Part shown: positions 25,783-35,523 of the stretch, in pieces
How the letters are laid out: every line of letters starts with the position of its first letter
Position numbering within the stretch: position 1 is the stretch's first letter
Assembly (NCBI RefSeq): GCF_011008565.1
Contig: NZ_JAAIWK010000007.1
Coordinates: forward strand, 51,961 to 115,960
Direction of reading: 5' to 3'
Source of the DNA: Heyndrickxia ginsengihumi
GTDB taxonomy: Bacteria; Bacillota; Bacilli; Bacillales; Bacillaceae_C
DNA: 64,000 nt
The notes under the pieces: generated by a model
What the model saw: the letters and a program-made list of their open reading frames with translations, nothing else
The model's database searches: none
Told to the model about the DNA's origin: nothing
Translations under genes and position numbers: made by a program

Positions 25783-27825
25783 ATGGAGATGAATCAATAT
25801 CTAGAAGTATTTATTGAAGAAAGTAAAGAACATATTCAATCTTTAAATGAAAATTTGCTATTGCTTGAGAAGAAGCCGCATGATTTATCAATTGTAAATG
25901 AAATTTTTCGTTCCGCACATACACTAAAAGGTATGTCAGCGACAATGGGCTATGAAGATTTAGCAAACTTGACTCATAAAATGGAAAATGTTTTAGATGC
26001 AATACGTAATGAAAATATTACTGTCAATCCAGCTATCATTGACGTTGTGTTTACGGCTGTTGATCATCTAGAGTCTATGGTTGACTCTATTGCGTCCGGT
26101 GGAGATGGAAAAATGGATGTGCAAGAAGTAATGAAACAATTACTTCAAATTGAACAGGAAAATGGCGTAGGATCACAGCTTGCTCAACAAGAGTCTTCTG
26201 CGACGGTACTTGTACAAAATGAGGTAGAATTAAAGCAATATGATGAATACGAGCAAACAGTTATTGCCCAATCGAAAGAACAAGGTTTTGAATGTTATGA
26301 ATTTACTATTTCATTAAGAAAAGACTGTTTGCTAAAAGCAGCAAGAGTTTTTATGATTTTTGATGTATTAGAAAAAAGTGGTGAAGTAATCAAATCTACT
26401 CCTTCTGTTGACCAGCTTGAAGAGGAAAAATTTGATGACAGCTTTTCTGTTACAATTGTAACGAAAGAAGCAGCAGAAGATATTAGAAAAAAAATATTAA
26501 AAGTTTCAGAGATTGATCAAGTTGAAGTAAAGCCTGTCGTAATAAATCAATATGATAATCCCCCACAACATTCTGAAGAAAAGGTGGACACTCAAAAGGC
26601 AAAAGCGGGCGCAGGTACAGCCGATGCAAAGAATATGAAGGACGGGAAGGCAGCTGCGCAAGCTCAAAAGCATTCAGCAAAAACAATTAGAGTAAACATT
26701 GAACGCTTAGATAAATTAATGAATTTATTTGAAGAGCTAGTGATTGATCGTGGCAGACTTGAACAAATTGCAAAAGAAGTCAATCATTCAGAACTAAATG
26801 AAACAGTTGAACGTATGTCTCGTATCTCTGGTGATTTACAAACTATTATTTTAAATATGCGAATGGTGCCTGTGGAAACAGTATTTAATCGTTTTCCTAG
26901 AATGGTACGGCAATTAGCGAGAGATTTGAAGAAAAAGATTAATCTTGAAATTATTGGTGCTGAAACTGAATTAGACCGTACAGTGATAGATGAAATAGGG
27001 GACCCGTTAGTACATCTATTAAGAAATGCAATTGATCACGGTATTGAAACACCTGAAGAAAGAATCTCAGCTTCAAAGCCTGAAACGGGAACGATTCAAT
27101 TAAAGGCTTATCATAGTGGTAATCACGTATTTATAGAAATTTCGGATGACGGTGCTGGTATTAATCATGAAAAAGTTTTACAGAAAGCAATCGCGAAGGG
27201 TGTAGTAAAAGCTGAAGATGCACCAAGTATGACTGAAAATCAAATTTATAATTTGATTTTTGAATCAGGTTTTTCCACTGCTGACAAGATTTCGGATATT
27301 TCCGGACGTGGTGTTGGATTAGATGTTGTAAAATCTACAATTCTATCTTTAGGTGGGAAAATTTCTGTAGATTCACGGGAAGGAAGCGGCTCAATTTTCA
27401 CAATTGAATTGCCATTAACACTTTCTATTATTTCCGTTATGCTTGTGGAAATTGCAAAAGAGAAATATGCGATTCCACTTTCATCCATTATTGAAACAGC
27501 TATTATTAAGAAAAGCCAAATTTTAAATGCGCATAATCAACAAGTAATCGATTATCGAGGAAAAGTTGTACCACTTGTATTTTTAAAAGATATTTTTGAT
27601 ATTCCAACAGTCGAACATGAGGATGATGAGTTTATTTCTTTATTAATTGTTCGAAAGGCTGACAAAATTGCTGCATTTGTTGTCGATTCTTTTATCGGTC
27701 AGCAAGAAATTGTTTTAAAATCTCTAGGGAATTATTTAAAGAATGTTTTCGCAATTTCTGGAGCTACGATACTTGGGGATGGACAAGTTGCATTAATAGT
27801 TGATTGTAATGCATTAATAAAATAA
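25783..27825 (+). CDS. cheA: Chemotaxis histidine kinase CheA
   Basis: CheA is the chemotaxis sensor kinase. From ATG 25783 the 680-residue protein has the HPt P1 domain with phosphorylated His46 (SAHTLKGMSATMG), a P2 CheY/CheB docking domain (about residues 150-265), an Ala/Lys-rich linker, the P3 dimerisation helices, the ATPase P4 domain (LLRNAIDHGIE, DDGAGI, GRGVGLDVVKS) and a C-terminal CheW-like P5 domain. A GTG three codons upstream (25774) overlaps the AGGTGTG ribosome site. B. subtilis CheA begins in the same way (MDMNQYLD). Confidence 0.97.
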   Translation: MEMNQYLEVFIEESKEHIQSLNENLLLLEKKPHDLSIVNEIFRSAHTLKGMSATMGYEDLANLTHKMENVLDAIRNENITVNPAIIDVVFTAVDHLESMVDSIASGGDGKMDVQEVMKQLLQIEQENGVGSQLAQQESSATVLVQNEVELKQYDEYEQTVIAQSKEQGFECYEFTISLRKDCLLKAARVFMIFDVLEKSGEVIKSTPSVDQLEEEKFDDSFSVTIVTKEAAEDIRKKILKVSEIDQVEVKPVVINQYDNPPQHSEEKVDTQKAKAGAGTADAKNMKDGKAAAQAQKHSAKTIRVNIERLDKLMNLFEELVIDRGRLEQIAKEVNHSELNETVERMSRISGDLQTIILNMRMVPVETVFNRFPRMVRQLARDLKKKINLEIIGAETELDRTVIDEIGDPLVHLLRNAIDHGIETPEERISASKPETGTIQLKAYHSGNHVFIEISDDGAGINHEKVLQKAIAKGVVKAEDAPSMTENQIYNLIFESGFSTADKISDISGRGVGLDVVKSTILSLGGKISVDSREGSGSIFTIELPLTLSIISVMLVEIAKEKYAIPLSSIIETAIIKKSQILNAHNQQVIDYRGKVVPLVFLKDIFDIPTVEHEDDEFISLLIVRKADKIAAFVVDSFIGQQEIVLKSLGNYLKNVFAISGATILGDGQVALIVDCNALIK

Positions 27826-27869
27826 TCAACACATCGCAATCAAGCTGATGTTATTTGTTTTTAACATCT

Positions 27870-27883
27870 ATTCCTTAAGGAAT
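27870..27883. repeat. 14-bp perfect palindrome in the cheA-cheW gap
   Basis: ATTCCTTAAGGAAT reads the same on both strands. It lies in an unusually long 172-base gap between cheA and cheW that otherwise holds no convincing gene. It could be a protein-binding site, but 14-base palindromes also occur by chance. Confidence 0.5.
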
Positions 27884-27997
27884 GGAGTAATTGCTAATTT
27901 AAAAGAGTGAGTCTGTTTTGTTATCTTAGTTTAAAAACAATTCAATTAAAGGCATATATGAAACTAGAAAATAAAGAGAATAGGAAGGTGAATTGTT

Positions 27998-28420
27998 GTG
28001 GGAAAAGTAATTGCATTTCAACTGAATGGGAAAGAGTACGCTGTTCCTGTTCATCAAGTGCTTGCCATAGAAAAATTGCATCATATCACTAGAGTGCCAA
28101 GAACTCCAGCCTTTGTTCAAGGTGTCATGAATTTACGAGGCGTAGTGATTCCTGTTATTGATTTAAAGAAACGTTTTCAAATAGAAACTGAAACTCAAAA
28201 TGATCATGAAAAAATGATGATTGTAACGGTTAACGACCTTGAGGTAGGATTAGTTGTAGATGCAGCAACAGATGTTTTAGATATTGCATCTGAAAATATT
28301 GAACCGCAGCCAGAAATCGTTGACACCGTAAAATCAGAATTTATTGACGGTGTTGCTCATTTGGATCAAAGATTATTAATGCTATTAAATTTAGAAAAAA
28401 TATTAACTCCACTAAGCTGA
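27998..28420 (+). CDS. cheW: Chemotaxis coupling protein CheW
   Basis: CheW couples receptors to CheA. The 140-residue protein has the single CheW/SH3-like domain with VIAFQLNGKEYAVPVHQV and MNLRGVVIPVIDLKKRF. The GTG start follows GGAAGGTG. The 172 bases before it, longer than usual for this operon, contain a short palindrome and no terminator. Confidence 0.95.
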   Translation: MGKVIAFQLNGKEYAVPVHQVLAIEKLHHITRVPRTPAFVQGVMNLRGVVIPVIDLKKRFQIETETQNDHEKMMIVTVNDLEVGLVVDAATDVLDIASENIEPQPEIVDTVKSEFIDGVAHLDQRLLMLLNLEKILTPLS

Positions 28421-28430
28421 GGTTATGAGT

Positions 28431-29060
28431 ATGGATATAAAAAATAAGATCACGTCATTACATTTAGATGCATTAAAAGAAATTGGAAATATTGGTGCTG
28501 GTCACGCTGCAACGGCTCTATCAAAATTATTGAACAAAAAAATTGATATGAAAGTGCCTGATGTTCATATCGCATCTTTTGACGAGATTATGGAGCTAAT
28601 TGGTGGGGCTGAAATTGTCGTTGTTAGTGTATTTTTAAGAATTGAAGGTGAGGCTCCTGGAAATATTTTCTTTATTGTTCCAATTGAGCAAGGAGAGAAT
28701 TTTATTCGATCAATGACAGGAGATACTACATTTTCCTTTTTAGAACCACCTTATTCAGAACTTGGTTTGTCAGCTATGCTTGAACTTGGCAATATATTAT
28801 CAGGATCATATTTAACTGCACTTTCAGATTTTACGCAGTTGGATATGTATCCCTCTGTTCCAGCTTTAAGTATTGATATGTTTGGATCCATTATTAGCTA
28901 TGGTTTAATCGAACTTTCTCAAGTTAGTGATTATGCGATCGTCGTTGATACTGTCGTCAACGATGGGCATCCGCAAAATTCAGATGTAAAGGGACATTTT
29001 TTCCTTTTCCCAGACCCAGACTCATATGAGAAAATCTTTCGTGCACTAAGGATAGACTAA
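28431..29060 (+). CDS. cheC: CheY-P phosphatase CheC
   Basis: CheC dephosphorylates CheY-P and is bound by CheD. Both active-site motifs are present: [18 protein letters not shown] near the N-terminus and [18 protein letters not shown] near residue 115, each with the E-x2-N pattern. The ATG at 28431 is preferred for its spacing from TGAGG; ATG 28425 is possible. It is part of the cheC-cheD pair, which in B. subtilis links receptor adaptation to CheY-P. Confidence 0.93.
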   Translation: MDIKNKITSLHLDALKEIGNIGAGHAATALSKLLNKKIDMKVPDVHIASFDEIMELIGGAEIVVVSVFLRIEGEAPGNIFFIVPIEQGENFIRSMTGDTTFSFLEPPYSELGLSAMLELGNILSGSYLTALSDFTQLDMYPSVPALSIDMFGSIISYGLIELSQVSDYAIVVDTVVNDGHPQNSDVKGHFFLFPDPDSYEKIFRALRID

Positions 29061-29061
29061 C

Positions 29062-29565
29062 ATGCAAAACATTCAGCAGGAAGTTATTAAAGTCGGTATA
29101 GCAGAAATGAAGCTAGTCTATTCACCAAATATAATAAGAACAATGGGACTTGGATCTTGTGTAGGTGTTATTATATACGATTCTCTTCTTAAAATTGCCG
29201 GGCTTGCCCATATTATGTTGCCTTCTTCACTTATACAGAAGGATCGATCACAAATCAATACAGCTAAGTACGCGGACACAGCAGTTAAGGAACTGTTGTC
29301 GCAGTTATTATCGGCTGGCTGTCATTTATCCCATTTAAAAGCAAAAATTGCTGGCGGTGCAGAAATGTTTTCGTTTTCCTCAAAAAATGAAATGATGAGA
29401 ATTGGTAAACGTAATACTGAAGCGGTGAAAAAGGAGCTTGAACAGTTACAAATTCAATTGGTTGCGGAAGATACAGGTGGAAATAAGGGAAGGACAATCG
29501 AGTTTAATCCAGAAACTTCTATTCTAAAAATAAGAACAGTTAATCATGAGATTAAAGAAATTTAG
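29062..29565 (+). CDS. cheD: Chemoreceptor glutamine deamidase CheD
   Basis: CheD deamidates receptor glutamines and is needed for B. subtilis type adaptation. The 167-residue protein has the catalytic Cys in [13 protein letters not shown] (near residue 33), the His in LAHIMLPSS, and the KIAGGAEMF motif. It follows cheC by one base. Confidence 0.95.
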   Translation: MQNIQQEVIKVGIAEMKLVYSPNIIRTMGLGSCVGVIIYDSLLKIAGLAHIMLPSSLIQKDRSQINTAKYADTAVKELLSQLLSAGCHLSHLKAKIAGGAEMFSFSSKNEMMRIGKRNTEAVKKELEQLQIQLVAEDTGGNKGRTIEFNPETSILKIRTVNHEIKEI

Positions 29566-29649
29566 GAAATATTAAGTACTACATCGTTTAAATCTTTATT
29601 AGGATGACCAAATATTATGAAGTTTGCTCAACGCGGAGGAGGGAAGTAC

Positions 29650-30420
29650 ATGTCACAATCAATACTTGAGAAAGAACAATATTATTGGAATTTGTGGACA
29701 AACTGCCGCGATGAAAAAGCAAGGGATTTTTTAGTTAAAAGATACATGCCGCTTGTTTCTTACCACGTCCAAAGAATCGCGGTGGGACTTCCTCGAAATG
29801 TTTCAACAGATGATCTAAAGAGCTTAGGGATGTTCGGACTCCTAGATTCCCTAAATAAATTTGATCCTTCTCGTCAATTAAAGTTTGATACATATGCTTC
29901 GTTTCGGATTCGCGGAGCTATTTTAGACGGTTTGAGGAAAGAAGATTGGTTATCAAGGGGAACACGGGAAAAAGCAAAAAAAATTGAGAGCACTATTGAA
30001 AGACTAGAACAACAATATATGCGCCAAGTATCGGCGAAAGAAGTTGCTGAGGAATTAGAGATTCCTGAAGAAGATGTATATATGACAATGAACGAACAAT
30101 TTTTTGCAAATGTATTATCCCTCGATGAGACGAGTAATGATCATGAAGATGGTGAACTAAAATATTCAAATAGCATTAAAGATCAAGAATCAGTTTTACC
30201 AGAAGATGAACTTGTGAAACAGGAAACGATTGCTGAATTAACAAAAGTTATAGCAACTTTAAAGGAAAAAGAACGTTTAGTGTTAAGTTTATTTTATCAT
30301 GAAGAGTTGACTTTAACTGAGATCGGGGAAGTACTCGGTCTTTCCACTTCTAGAATTTCACAAATTCATTCAAAAGCAATTTATAAGTTGCGAGAAATTA
30401 TGGGAAAAACAATGAAATAA
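29650..30420 (+). CDS. sigD: RNA polymerase sigma-28 factor SigD (FliA)
   Basis: SigD directs transcription of late flagellar, chemotaxis and autolysin genes. From ATG 29650 (GGAGGAGGGAA upstream) it is 256 residues. Region 2 includes DDLKSLGMFGLLDSLNKFDP and LKFDTYASFRIRGAI, and region 4 ends with LTEIGEVLGLSTSRISQIHS. An in-frame upstream ATG at 29617 lacks a better ribosome site. It is near the end of the fla/che operon, as in B. subtilis where distance from the promoter limits SigD level. Confidence 0.96.
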   Translation: MSQSILEKEQYYWNLWTNCRDEKARDFLVKRYMPLVSYHVQRIAVGLPRNVSTDDLKSLGMFGLLDSLNKFDPSRQLKFDTYASFRIRGAILDGLRKEDWLSRGTREKAKKIESTIERLEQQYMRQVSAKEVAEELEIPEEDVYMTMNEQFFANVLSLDETSNDHEDGELKYSNSIKDQESVLPEDELVKQETIAELTKVIATLKEKERLVLSLFYHEELTLTEIGEVLGLSTSRISQIHSKAIYKLREIMGKTMK

Positions 30421-30507
30421 AGATTATGAAAAACAAAAGTGTGAATTGAAAACAGGTTGATAAGGCTCCAAATTATAGGGGAGTCGTTTACTAGTAGACA
30501 GGGATTG

Positions 30508-31032
30508 ATGATGATGGTATTTTTTCTTGTTTTATCGTTTCTTTTAAATGCAGTCACAATTTTTTGCCTCATATTATTGTATATGAGGCAAAATCGTACA
30601 CTTCAAGCTGAAGAACAATACGAGAATATGATTAAAGAAATTGAAGATGTATTTGCTCTTTATATGGTAGAAATGAAAGAAGAAAACGAGAATTTTTTAA
30701 GAAAAGTAAGGAAGCAAGCTATTCAAGAAGAACGCCATGAAAATGAAAAACTGGATGTTGTACCTGAAACTCAGCATGATGAAATGATTGATGAGGGGCA
30801 ACAAGATCTGCAAGTGAATGCATATACGAAATTAAGTGCCAGAACCGCCTATCAAGCAACAAAAGAACTGGAACAGGATATGGGTGATGATGTCCCTGAA
30901 GATGCTCCATTAATGAAGAAAGTGCTATTTTTACAAAAAAAAGGGTTTAAATTAGAAGAAATTGCCCAACAATTAAATAAAGGAAAAACAGAAATAGAGT
31001 TATTGTTGAAATTTAGCGAAAATAAAACATAA
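30508..31032 (+). CDS. swrB: SwrB-like (YlxL) motility membrane protein
   Basis: This about 174-residue protein has one N-terminal transmembrane helix (MVFFLVLSFLLNAVTIFCLI), a charged coiled coil (about residues 30-75) and a C-terminal helix-turn-helix-like end (KKVLFLQKKGFKLEEIAQQL). It occupies the site of swrB/ylxL after sigD. In B. subtilis SwrB activates assembly of the flagellar export apparatus. The exact start among ATG 30508, 30511 and 30514 is not clear; a TTG at 30457 is also in frame. Sequence conservation is low, so the name rests on position and layout. Confidence 0.7.
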   Translation: MMMVFFLVLSFLLNAVTIFCLILLYMRQNRTLQAEEQYENMIKEIEDVFALYMVEMKEENENFLRKVRKQAIQEERHENEKLDVVPETQHDEMIDEGQQDLQVNAYTKLSARTAYQATKELEQDMGDDVPEDAPLMKKVLFLQKKGFKLEEIAQQLNKGKTEIELLLKFSENKT

Positions 31033-31035
31033 CTC

Positions 31036-31064
31036 TTGATAACAAAGTTTTTTTATGGTATATT
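31036..31064 (+). promoter_or_regulatory. Promoter for rpsB
   Basis: TTGATA at 31036-31041 and TATATT at 31059-31064 are separated by 17 bases, with an extended TG motif before the -10. It begins immediately after the fla/che operon and gives a leader of about 110 bases for rpsB. Confidence 0.7.
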
Positions 31065-31097
31065 AATTGCTGGTGTTATTACACACGCTTTATGATT

Positions 31098-31138
31098 TGA
31101 ATGGAAGGTGCTCCATTATCAATAGGAGTCCCATTTAA
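31098..31138 (+). ncRNA. Possible structured rpsB leader
   Basis: Within the rpsB leader AATGG (31100-31104) pairs with CCATT (31131-31135) and CTCC (31111-31114) pairs with GGAG (31125-31128), with an internal loop. Autoregulation by S2 is established in proteobacteria; in this leader it is inference from the helices only. Confidence 0.3.
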
Positions 31139-31182
31139 AAATGATTAGAGCGGAGGAATTTAAAACCATAGGAGGAAATAAA

Positions 31183-31908
31183 ATGTCAGTTATTTCAATG
31201 AAACAATTACTTGAAGCTGGTGTACATTTCGGACACCAAACACGCCGTTGGAATCCAAAAATGAAAAAATATATTTTCACGGAACGTAACGGTATTTATA
31301 TTATCGATCTTCAAAAAACGGTTAAAAAAGTAGAAGATGCTTATAATTTTGTAAAAGAATTAGCAGCAAACGGTGGAAATGTTTTATTCGTAGGTACGAA
31401 AAAACAAGCACAAGAGTCTGTTAAAGAAGAAGCAGAACGTTCAGGCATGTACTATGTTAATCATCGTTGGTTAGGTGGTACATTAACAAACTTCGAAACA
31501 ATTCAAAAACGAATTGACCGTTTAAAACAAATCGAAAAGATGGAAGAAGACGGTACATTTGAAGTACTTCCTAAAAAAGAAGTTGTTCAATTGAAAAAAG
31601 AACATGAACGTTTAGTTAAATTCCTTGGTGGAATTAAAGATATGAAAGGTCTTCCAGATGCGTTATTCATCGTTGACCCTCGTAAAGAACGTATTGCTGT
31701 TGCAGAAGCTAGAAAATTAAACATTCCGATCGTTGGTATTGTTGATACTAACTGTGATCCAGATGAAATTGACTATGTTATCCCTGCAAACGATGATGCA
31801 ATTCGTGCCGTTAAACTTTTAACTGGAAAAATGGCAGATGCAATCATGGAAGCTAAGCAAGGTGAAGATGAAGTTGTAGCTGAAAGCGAAACAACTGTTG
31901 AAGCTTAA
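31183..31908 (+). CDS. rpsB: 30S ribosomal protein S2
   Basis: S2 is a structural protein of the small ribosomal subunit. The 241-residue product has the family motifs [20 protein letters not shown] and [19 protein letters not shown], then [14 protein letters not shown]. The ATG at 31183 follows GGAGG; an in-frame ATG at 31141 would lie before this site. It has its own promoter after the fla/che operon and its own strong terminator. Confidence 0.97.
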   Translation: MSVISMKQLLEAGVHFGHQTRRWNPKMKKYIFTERNGIYIIDLQKTVKKVEDAYNFVKELAANGGNVLFVGTKKQAQESVKEEAERSGMYYVNHRWLGGTLTNFETIQKRIDRLKQIEKMEEDGTFEVLPKKEVVQLKKEHERLVKFLGGIKDMKGLPDALFIVDPRKERIAVAEARKLNIPIVGIVDTNCDPDEIDYVIPANDDAIRAVKLLTGKMADAIMEAKQGEDEVVAESETTVEA

Positions 31909-31963
31909 TGTTACTTCTAAGCGAGCATTATAGTAGCCGCTCTTATCTATACATGTAATCAGC

Positions 31964-32004
31964 AAAAAGGTGATAAGAAGGTTTCGTCCTTATCACCTTT
32001 TTTT
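31964..32004 (+). terminator. Rho-independent terminator after rpsB
   Basis: AAAAAGGTGATAAG pairs with CTTATCACCTTTTT across a short loop and the run of T continues beyond the stem. It separates rpsB from tsf. Confidence 0.92.
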
Positions 32005-32016
32005 AAAGATTAGGCT

Positions 32017-32045
32017 TTGTTAAAATACTTTTCTTTTTGTATTTT
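32017..32045 (+). promoter_or_regulatory. Candidate promoter for tsf
   Basis: TTGTTA at 32017-32022 and TATTTT at 32040-32045 are separated by 17 bases, just after the rpsB terminator and about 50 bases before tsf. Confidence 0.5.
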
Positions 32046-32097
32046 TCGGGGTTGAAGATTAAGACTACACATAGAGGTAATTAAGGAGGAATCATTC

Positions 32098-32982
32098 ATG
32101 GCAGTAACTGCACAAATGGTTAAAGAACTTCGTGAAAAAACTGGTGCTGGAATGATGGATTGTAAAAAAGCACTAACAGAAACAAATGGCGATATGGAAA
32201 AAGCAATCGATTTCCTACGTGAAAAAGGGATTGCTAAAGCTGCTAAAAAGGCTGACCGTGTTGCTGCTGAAGGTACTACATATGTACTAAGTGAAGGTAA
32301 TGATGCAGTTATTTTGGAAGTTAACGCTGAAACAGACTTCGTTGCAAAAAACGAAAACTTCCAAACATTAGTAAAAGAAATTGCTCAACATTTATTGAAA
32401 AATAAACCTGCAACTGTAGAAGAAGCGTTAGACCAAAAAATGGAAAATGGTTCAACAGTAAATGAGTACATTACTGCTGCTATTTCCAAAATTGGTGAAA
32501 AAATTACACTTCGTCGTTTTGCGCTTAAAACAAAAACAGATAATGGTGCTTTTGGTGAATATTTACACATGGGCGGACGTATTGGCGTATTAACAGTACT
32601 TGAAGGTATTACAGATGCTTCTGTTGCAAAAGATGTTGCCCTTCATGTTGCGGCACTGAATCCTAAATACGTTTCTCGTGATCAAGTTTCTCAATCTGAG
32701 GTTGAACATGAACGTCAAGTATTAACACAACAAGCATTAAACGAAGGAAAACCAGAAAAAATCGTTGCTAAAATGGTTGAAGGTCGTCTTGGAAAATACT
32801 TCGAAGAAATTTGTGTTGTTGATCAAGCGTTTGTTAAAAATCCAGATCAAAAAGTTGGCAAATTTGTTGAATCTCATAACGCTAAAATCGTTGATTTCGT
32901 TCGTTATGAAGTTGGTGAAGGAATCGAAAAACGACAAGATAATTTTGCTGAAGAAGTTATGAGCCAAGTTAAGAAAAACTAA
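32098..32982 (+). CDS. tsf: Translation elongation factor Ts
   Basis: EF-Ts exchanges GDP for GTP on EF-Tu. The 294-residue protein has the N-terminal UBA-like region [19 protein letters not shown], the [12 protein letters not shown] signature and the [11 protein letters not shown] core. GGAGGAA precedes the ATG. The gene is flanked by terminators, so it may be transcribed alone as well as with neighbours. Confidence 0.98.
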   Translation: MAVTAQMVKELREKTGAGMMDCKKALTETNGDMEKAIDFLREKGIAKAAKKADRVAAEGTTYVLSEGNDAVILEVNAETDFVAKNENFQTLVKEIAQHLLKNKPATVEEALDQKMENGSTVNEYITAAISKIGEKITLRRFALKTKTDNGAFGEYLHMGGRIGVLTVLEGITDASVAKDVALHVAALNPKYVSRDQVSQSEVEHERQVLTQQALNEGKPEKIVAKMVEGRLGKYFEEICVVDQAFVKNPDQKVGKFVESHNAKIVDFVRYEVGEGIEKRQDNFAEEVMSQVKKN

Positions 32983-32993
32983 TGACATTTTAG

Positions 32994-33022
32994 GAGGGGG
33001 ACACAACGTGTTCCCTCTTTTT
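32994..33022 (+). terminator. Rho-independent terminator after tsf
   Basis: GAGGGGGACAC pairs with GTGTTCCCTC (one bulged G and one G-U pair) over an AAC loop, followed by five T. Only 40 bases separate it from pyrH, so some read-through is likely. Confidence 0.8.
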
Positions 33023-33063
33023 CAAGAAAAATTTACATAAGAAAAATTAATTGGAGGTTCACA

Positions 33064-33795
33064 ATGAGCACCCCAAAATATAAACGAGTTGTATTAAAAC
33101 TAAGTGGTGAAGCGTTAGCTGGAGAGGCTGGTTTTGGCATCAATCCACCAATTATCCATTCTGTTGCAAATCAGGTTAAAGAAATTGCTGAATTAGGTGT
33201 CGAAGTTGCTGTTGTTGTTGGCGGTGGAAATATTTGGCGTGGAAAAATCGGCAGTGAAATGGGTATGGATCGTGCTACAGCTGATTATATGGGTATGTTA
33301 GCAACAGTGATGAATTCTTTAGCACTACAGGATAGCCTTGAGCAAAATGGAATTGAAACGCGCGTTCAAACATCAATTGATATGCGACAAATTGCTGAAC
33401 CGTATATTCGCCGTCGTGCTATTCGACATTTAGAAAAGAAACGTGTTGTTATTTTTGCAGCTGGTACTGGAAATCCATATTTCTCAACTGATACGACTGC
33501 AGCTCTACGTGCAGCAGAAATTGAAGCAGATGTAATTTTAATGGCGAAAAATAATGTTGACGGTGTATATTCCGCTGATCCGAAGTTAGACGAAACAGCT
33601 GTGAAATATGACGAATTATCATTCCTAGACGTTATTAAAGATGGATTAGCTGTAATGGATTCTACAGCTTCCTCATTGTGTATGGATAATAATATACCAT
33701 TGATTGTATTCTCTATTATGGAAGAAGGAAATATAAAACGTGTTGTGATGGGAGAATCCATCGGCACAATCGTAAGGGGGAAGAAAAATGACTAA
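33064..33795 (+). CDS. pyrH: UMP kinase
   Basis: PyrH phosphorylates UMP to UDP in pyrimidine nucleotide synthesis. The 243-residue protein belongs to the amino-acid-kinase fold and shows [10 protein letters not shown] near the N-terminus, [11 protein letters not shown] and the C-terminal [18 protein letters not shown] loop (here [15 protein letters not shown]). GGAGG precedes the ATG. It overlaps frr by 8 bases. Confidence 0.97.
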   Translation: MSTPKYKRVVLKLSGEALAGEAGFGINPPIIHSVANQVKEIAELGVEVAVVVGGGNIWRGKIGSEMGMDRATADYMGMLATVMNSLALQDSLEQNGIETRVQTSIDMRQIAEPYIRRRAIRHLEKKRVVIFAAGTGNPYFSTDTTAALRAAEIEADVILMAKNNVDGVYSADPKLDETAVKYDELSFLDVIKDGLAVMDSTASSLCMDNNIPLIVFSIMEEGNIKRVVMGESIGTIVRGKKND

Positions 33796-34345
33796 AGAAG
33801 TAATTAATGTAGCAAAAGAAAAAATGTCTAAAGCCATTCAAGCTTTCTCACGTGAACTAGCTTCCATTCGTGCAGGTCGTGCTAGTGCCTCTTTACTTGA
33901 TAAAATTACGATTGACTACTATGGAGCACCGACTCCGATTAACCAATTAGCTTCTGTATCTGTACCTGAAGCACGTCTATTAGTTGTTCAGCCTTATGAT
34001 AAAACTATTGTAGGCGAAATTGAAAAAGCAATATTAAAATCTGATCTTGGCATTACTCCAAATAGTGATGGAACAGTGATTAGATTAGCAATCCCTGCAT
34101 TAACGGAAGAAAGAAGAAAAGAGCTTGTAAAAGTTGTGAAAAAAGATGCAGAAGAAGCAAAAGTGGCTGTCCGTAACATACGCCGTGATGCGAATGATGA
34201 CTTGAAAAAATTAGAGAAAAACGGCGAAATCACTGAAGATGAGCTTCGTAATTTCTCTGATAATGTACAAAAAGTTACGGATGAACATATTTCAAAAATT
34301 GATGAAATGTCAAAAACAAAAGAAAAAGAAATTATGGAAGTATAA
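33788..34345 (+). CDS. frr: Ribosome recycling factor
   Basis: RRF, with EF-G, splits the post-termination ribosome. The 185-residue protein has the three-helix-bundle sequence with [21 protein letters not shown] near the N-terminus and the C-terminal [20 protein letters not shown]. The start overlaps the pyrH 3' end and is preceded by AGGGGGAAG. Confidence 0.97.
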   Translation: MTKEVINVAKEKMSKAIQAFSRELASIRAGRASASLLDKITIDYYGAPTPINQLASVSVPEARLLVVQPYDKTIVGEIEKAILKSDLGITPNSDGTVIRLAIPALTEERRKELVKVVKKDAEEAKVAVRNIRRDANDDLKKLEKNGEITEDELRNFSDNVQKVTDEHISKIDEMSKTKEKEIMEV

Positions 34346-34379
34346 GAGTAAGCGAAAACCAAAATAGGATAGTTCGATC

Positions 34380-34410
34380 ATAGAAGGTTTATTTACCTTC
34401 TATTTTTTTT
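34380..34410 (+). terminator. Rho-independent terminator after frr
   Basis: ATAGAAGGT pairs with ACCTTCTAT over a six-base loop and is followed by seven more T. The 310-base gap that follows, up to uppS, holds no gene but has two further hairpins near its end. Confidence 0.92.
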
Positions 34411-34638
34411 GAATAAAGATTCGTATGAATAGCATTACTGACAAAATAACTGATTTTGCGATAAATCGACAAACTTCTAATTTATAAGTCAATTTCCGTT
34501 AGAATTTAATGAATAAAAATAGTACTATTTTTAAAACAAAACAGCTTTCTGTAATATGACTACACAAAACTCCTATAATTCTCTATAATAAAGATTGGCA
34601 TAAAAAATAAAGGAACATAAAGAGAGAGCGGATTTTTT

Positions 34639-34692
34639 GTCGTTTGTTTCGACAAAACAAACGACGTATCAGCATATAAATTTATATATGCT
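34639..34692 (+). other. Two hairpins in the uppS leader
   Basis: GTCGTTTGTTT (34639-34649) pairs perfectly with AAACAAACGAC (34655-34665) over a five-base loop. Six bases later AGCATATA (34671-34678) pairs with TATATGCT (34685-34692). Neither is followed by a T run, so they are not ordinary terminators. They end 27 bases before the uppS start codon and could be a regulatory leader or mRNA stability element. The preceding DNA (34411-34638) is AT-rich and shows no confident promoter. Confidence 0.6.
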
Positions 34693-34719
34693 TAATGGAT
34701 TCCATTTGGAGGGCCAATA

Positions 34720-35523
34720 ATGCTTAATAAGATGAAATTATGGAAAGCTTTTAATAAAGAAGGTTTAAATAAAAATGAATGTTTAAGTGAACAATTTAAT
34801 GATTCACAAATTCCACACCATGTTGCCATTATTATGGATGGAAATGGACGTTGGGCCAAACAGCGTCATTTACCACGCATAGCTGGACATCATGAAGGGA
34901 TGAAAGTTGTTCGTAAAATTGCAACGCTAGCTAGTAGGCTCGGGGTTAAAGTCTTAACATTATATGCATTTTCAACAGAAAATTGGAAAAGACCTAAGCA
35001 TGAAGTTGAATATTTAATGAAACTGCCTGAGGAATTTTTAGGATCCTTTCTTCCAGAGTTGCAAGCTCATAACATTAGAGTGGAAATGATGGGGCATAAA
35101 GAACAGATTCCATCGTATACGCAAAGAGCTATAAGTAAAGCGATGGAAGAGACGAAAGATAACGATGGATTGGTTTTAAATTTTGCTCTAAATTATGGGA
35201 GCAGAGACGAAATTATGTGGGCAGTAAGAAATATCGTGAAAGATGCAAAAAATGGTATAATTAACGAAGATGATGTTACTGAAAATGTATTTAGTCAATA
35301 TTTGATGACAAAGGACTACAAAGACCCAGATCTAATGATACGTACGAGCGGTGAATTACGTTTAAGTAATTTTATGTTATGGCAGCTTGCCTATACAGAA
35401 TTTATATTTACAGATGTTTTATGGCCGGATTTTAGCGAGGAAGATTTTTTAAATGCGTTGAATGAGTATCAAAATCGTTCTAGAAGATTCGGCGGTTTGA
35501 AAAGTGAGGAGCAGAATGAATGA
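34720..35523 (+). CDS. uppS: Undecaprenyl diphosphate synthase (isoprenyl transferase)
   Basis: UppS elongates farnesyl diphosphate with isopentenyl units to the C55 carrier used in cell-wall synthesis. The 267-residue protein has the catalytic IMDGNGRWAKQR (Asp40), the YAFSTENWKRP motif and the DLMIRTSGELRLSNFMLWQ substrate region. The first 30 residues are a variable, Lys/Asn-rich extension. It starts the uppS-cdsA-dxr-rseP unit, in which dxr supplies isoprenoid precursors. Confidence 0.96.
   Translation: MLNKMKLWKAFNKEGLNKNECLSEQFNDSQIPHHVAIIMDGNGRWAKQRHLPRIAGHHEGMKVVRKIATLASRLGVKVLTLYAFSTENWKRPKHEVEYLMKLPEEFLGSFLPELQAHNIRVEMMGHKEQIPSYTQRAISKAMEETKDNDGLVLNFALNYGSRDEIMWAVRNIVKDAKNGIINEDDVTENVFSQYLMTKDYKDPDLMIRTSGELRLSNFMLWQLAYTEFIFTDVLWPDFSEEDFLNALNEYQNRSRRFGGLKSEEQNE

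Noticed and set aside
27907..28092. 61-codon frame in the cheA-cheW gap
   Set aside because: It runs out of frame into cheW, has no clear ribosome site and the translation is Lys/Cys/Ser-rich without a recognisable motif.
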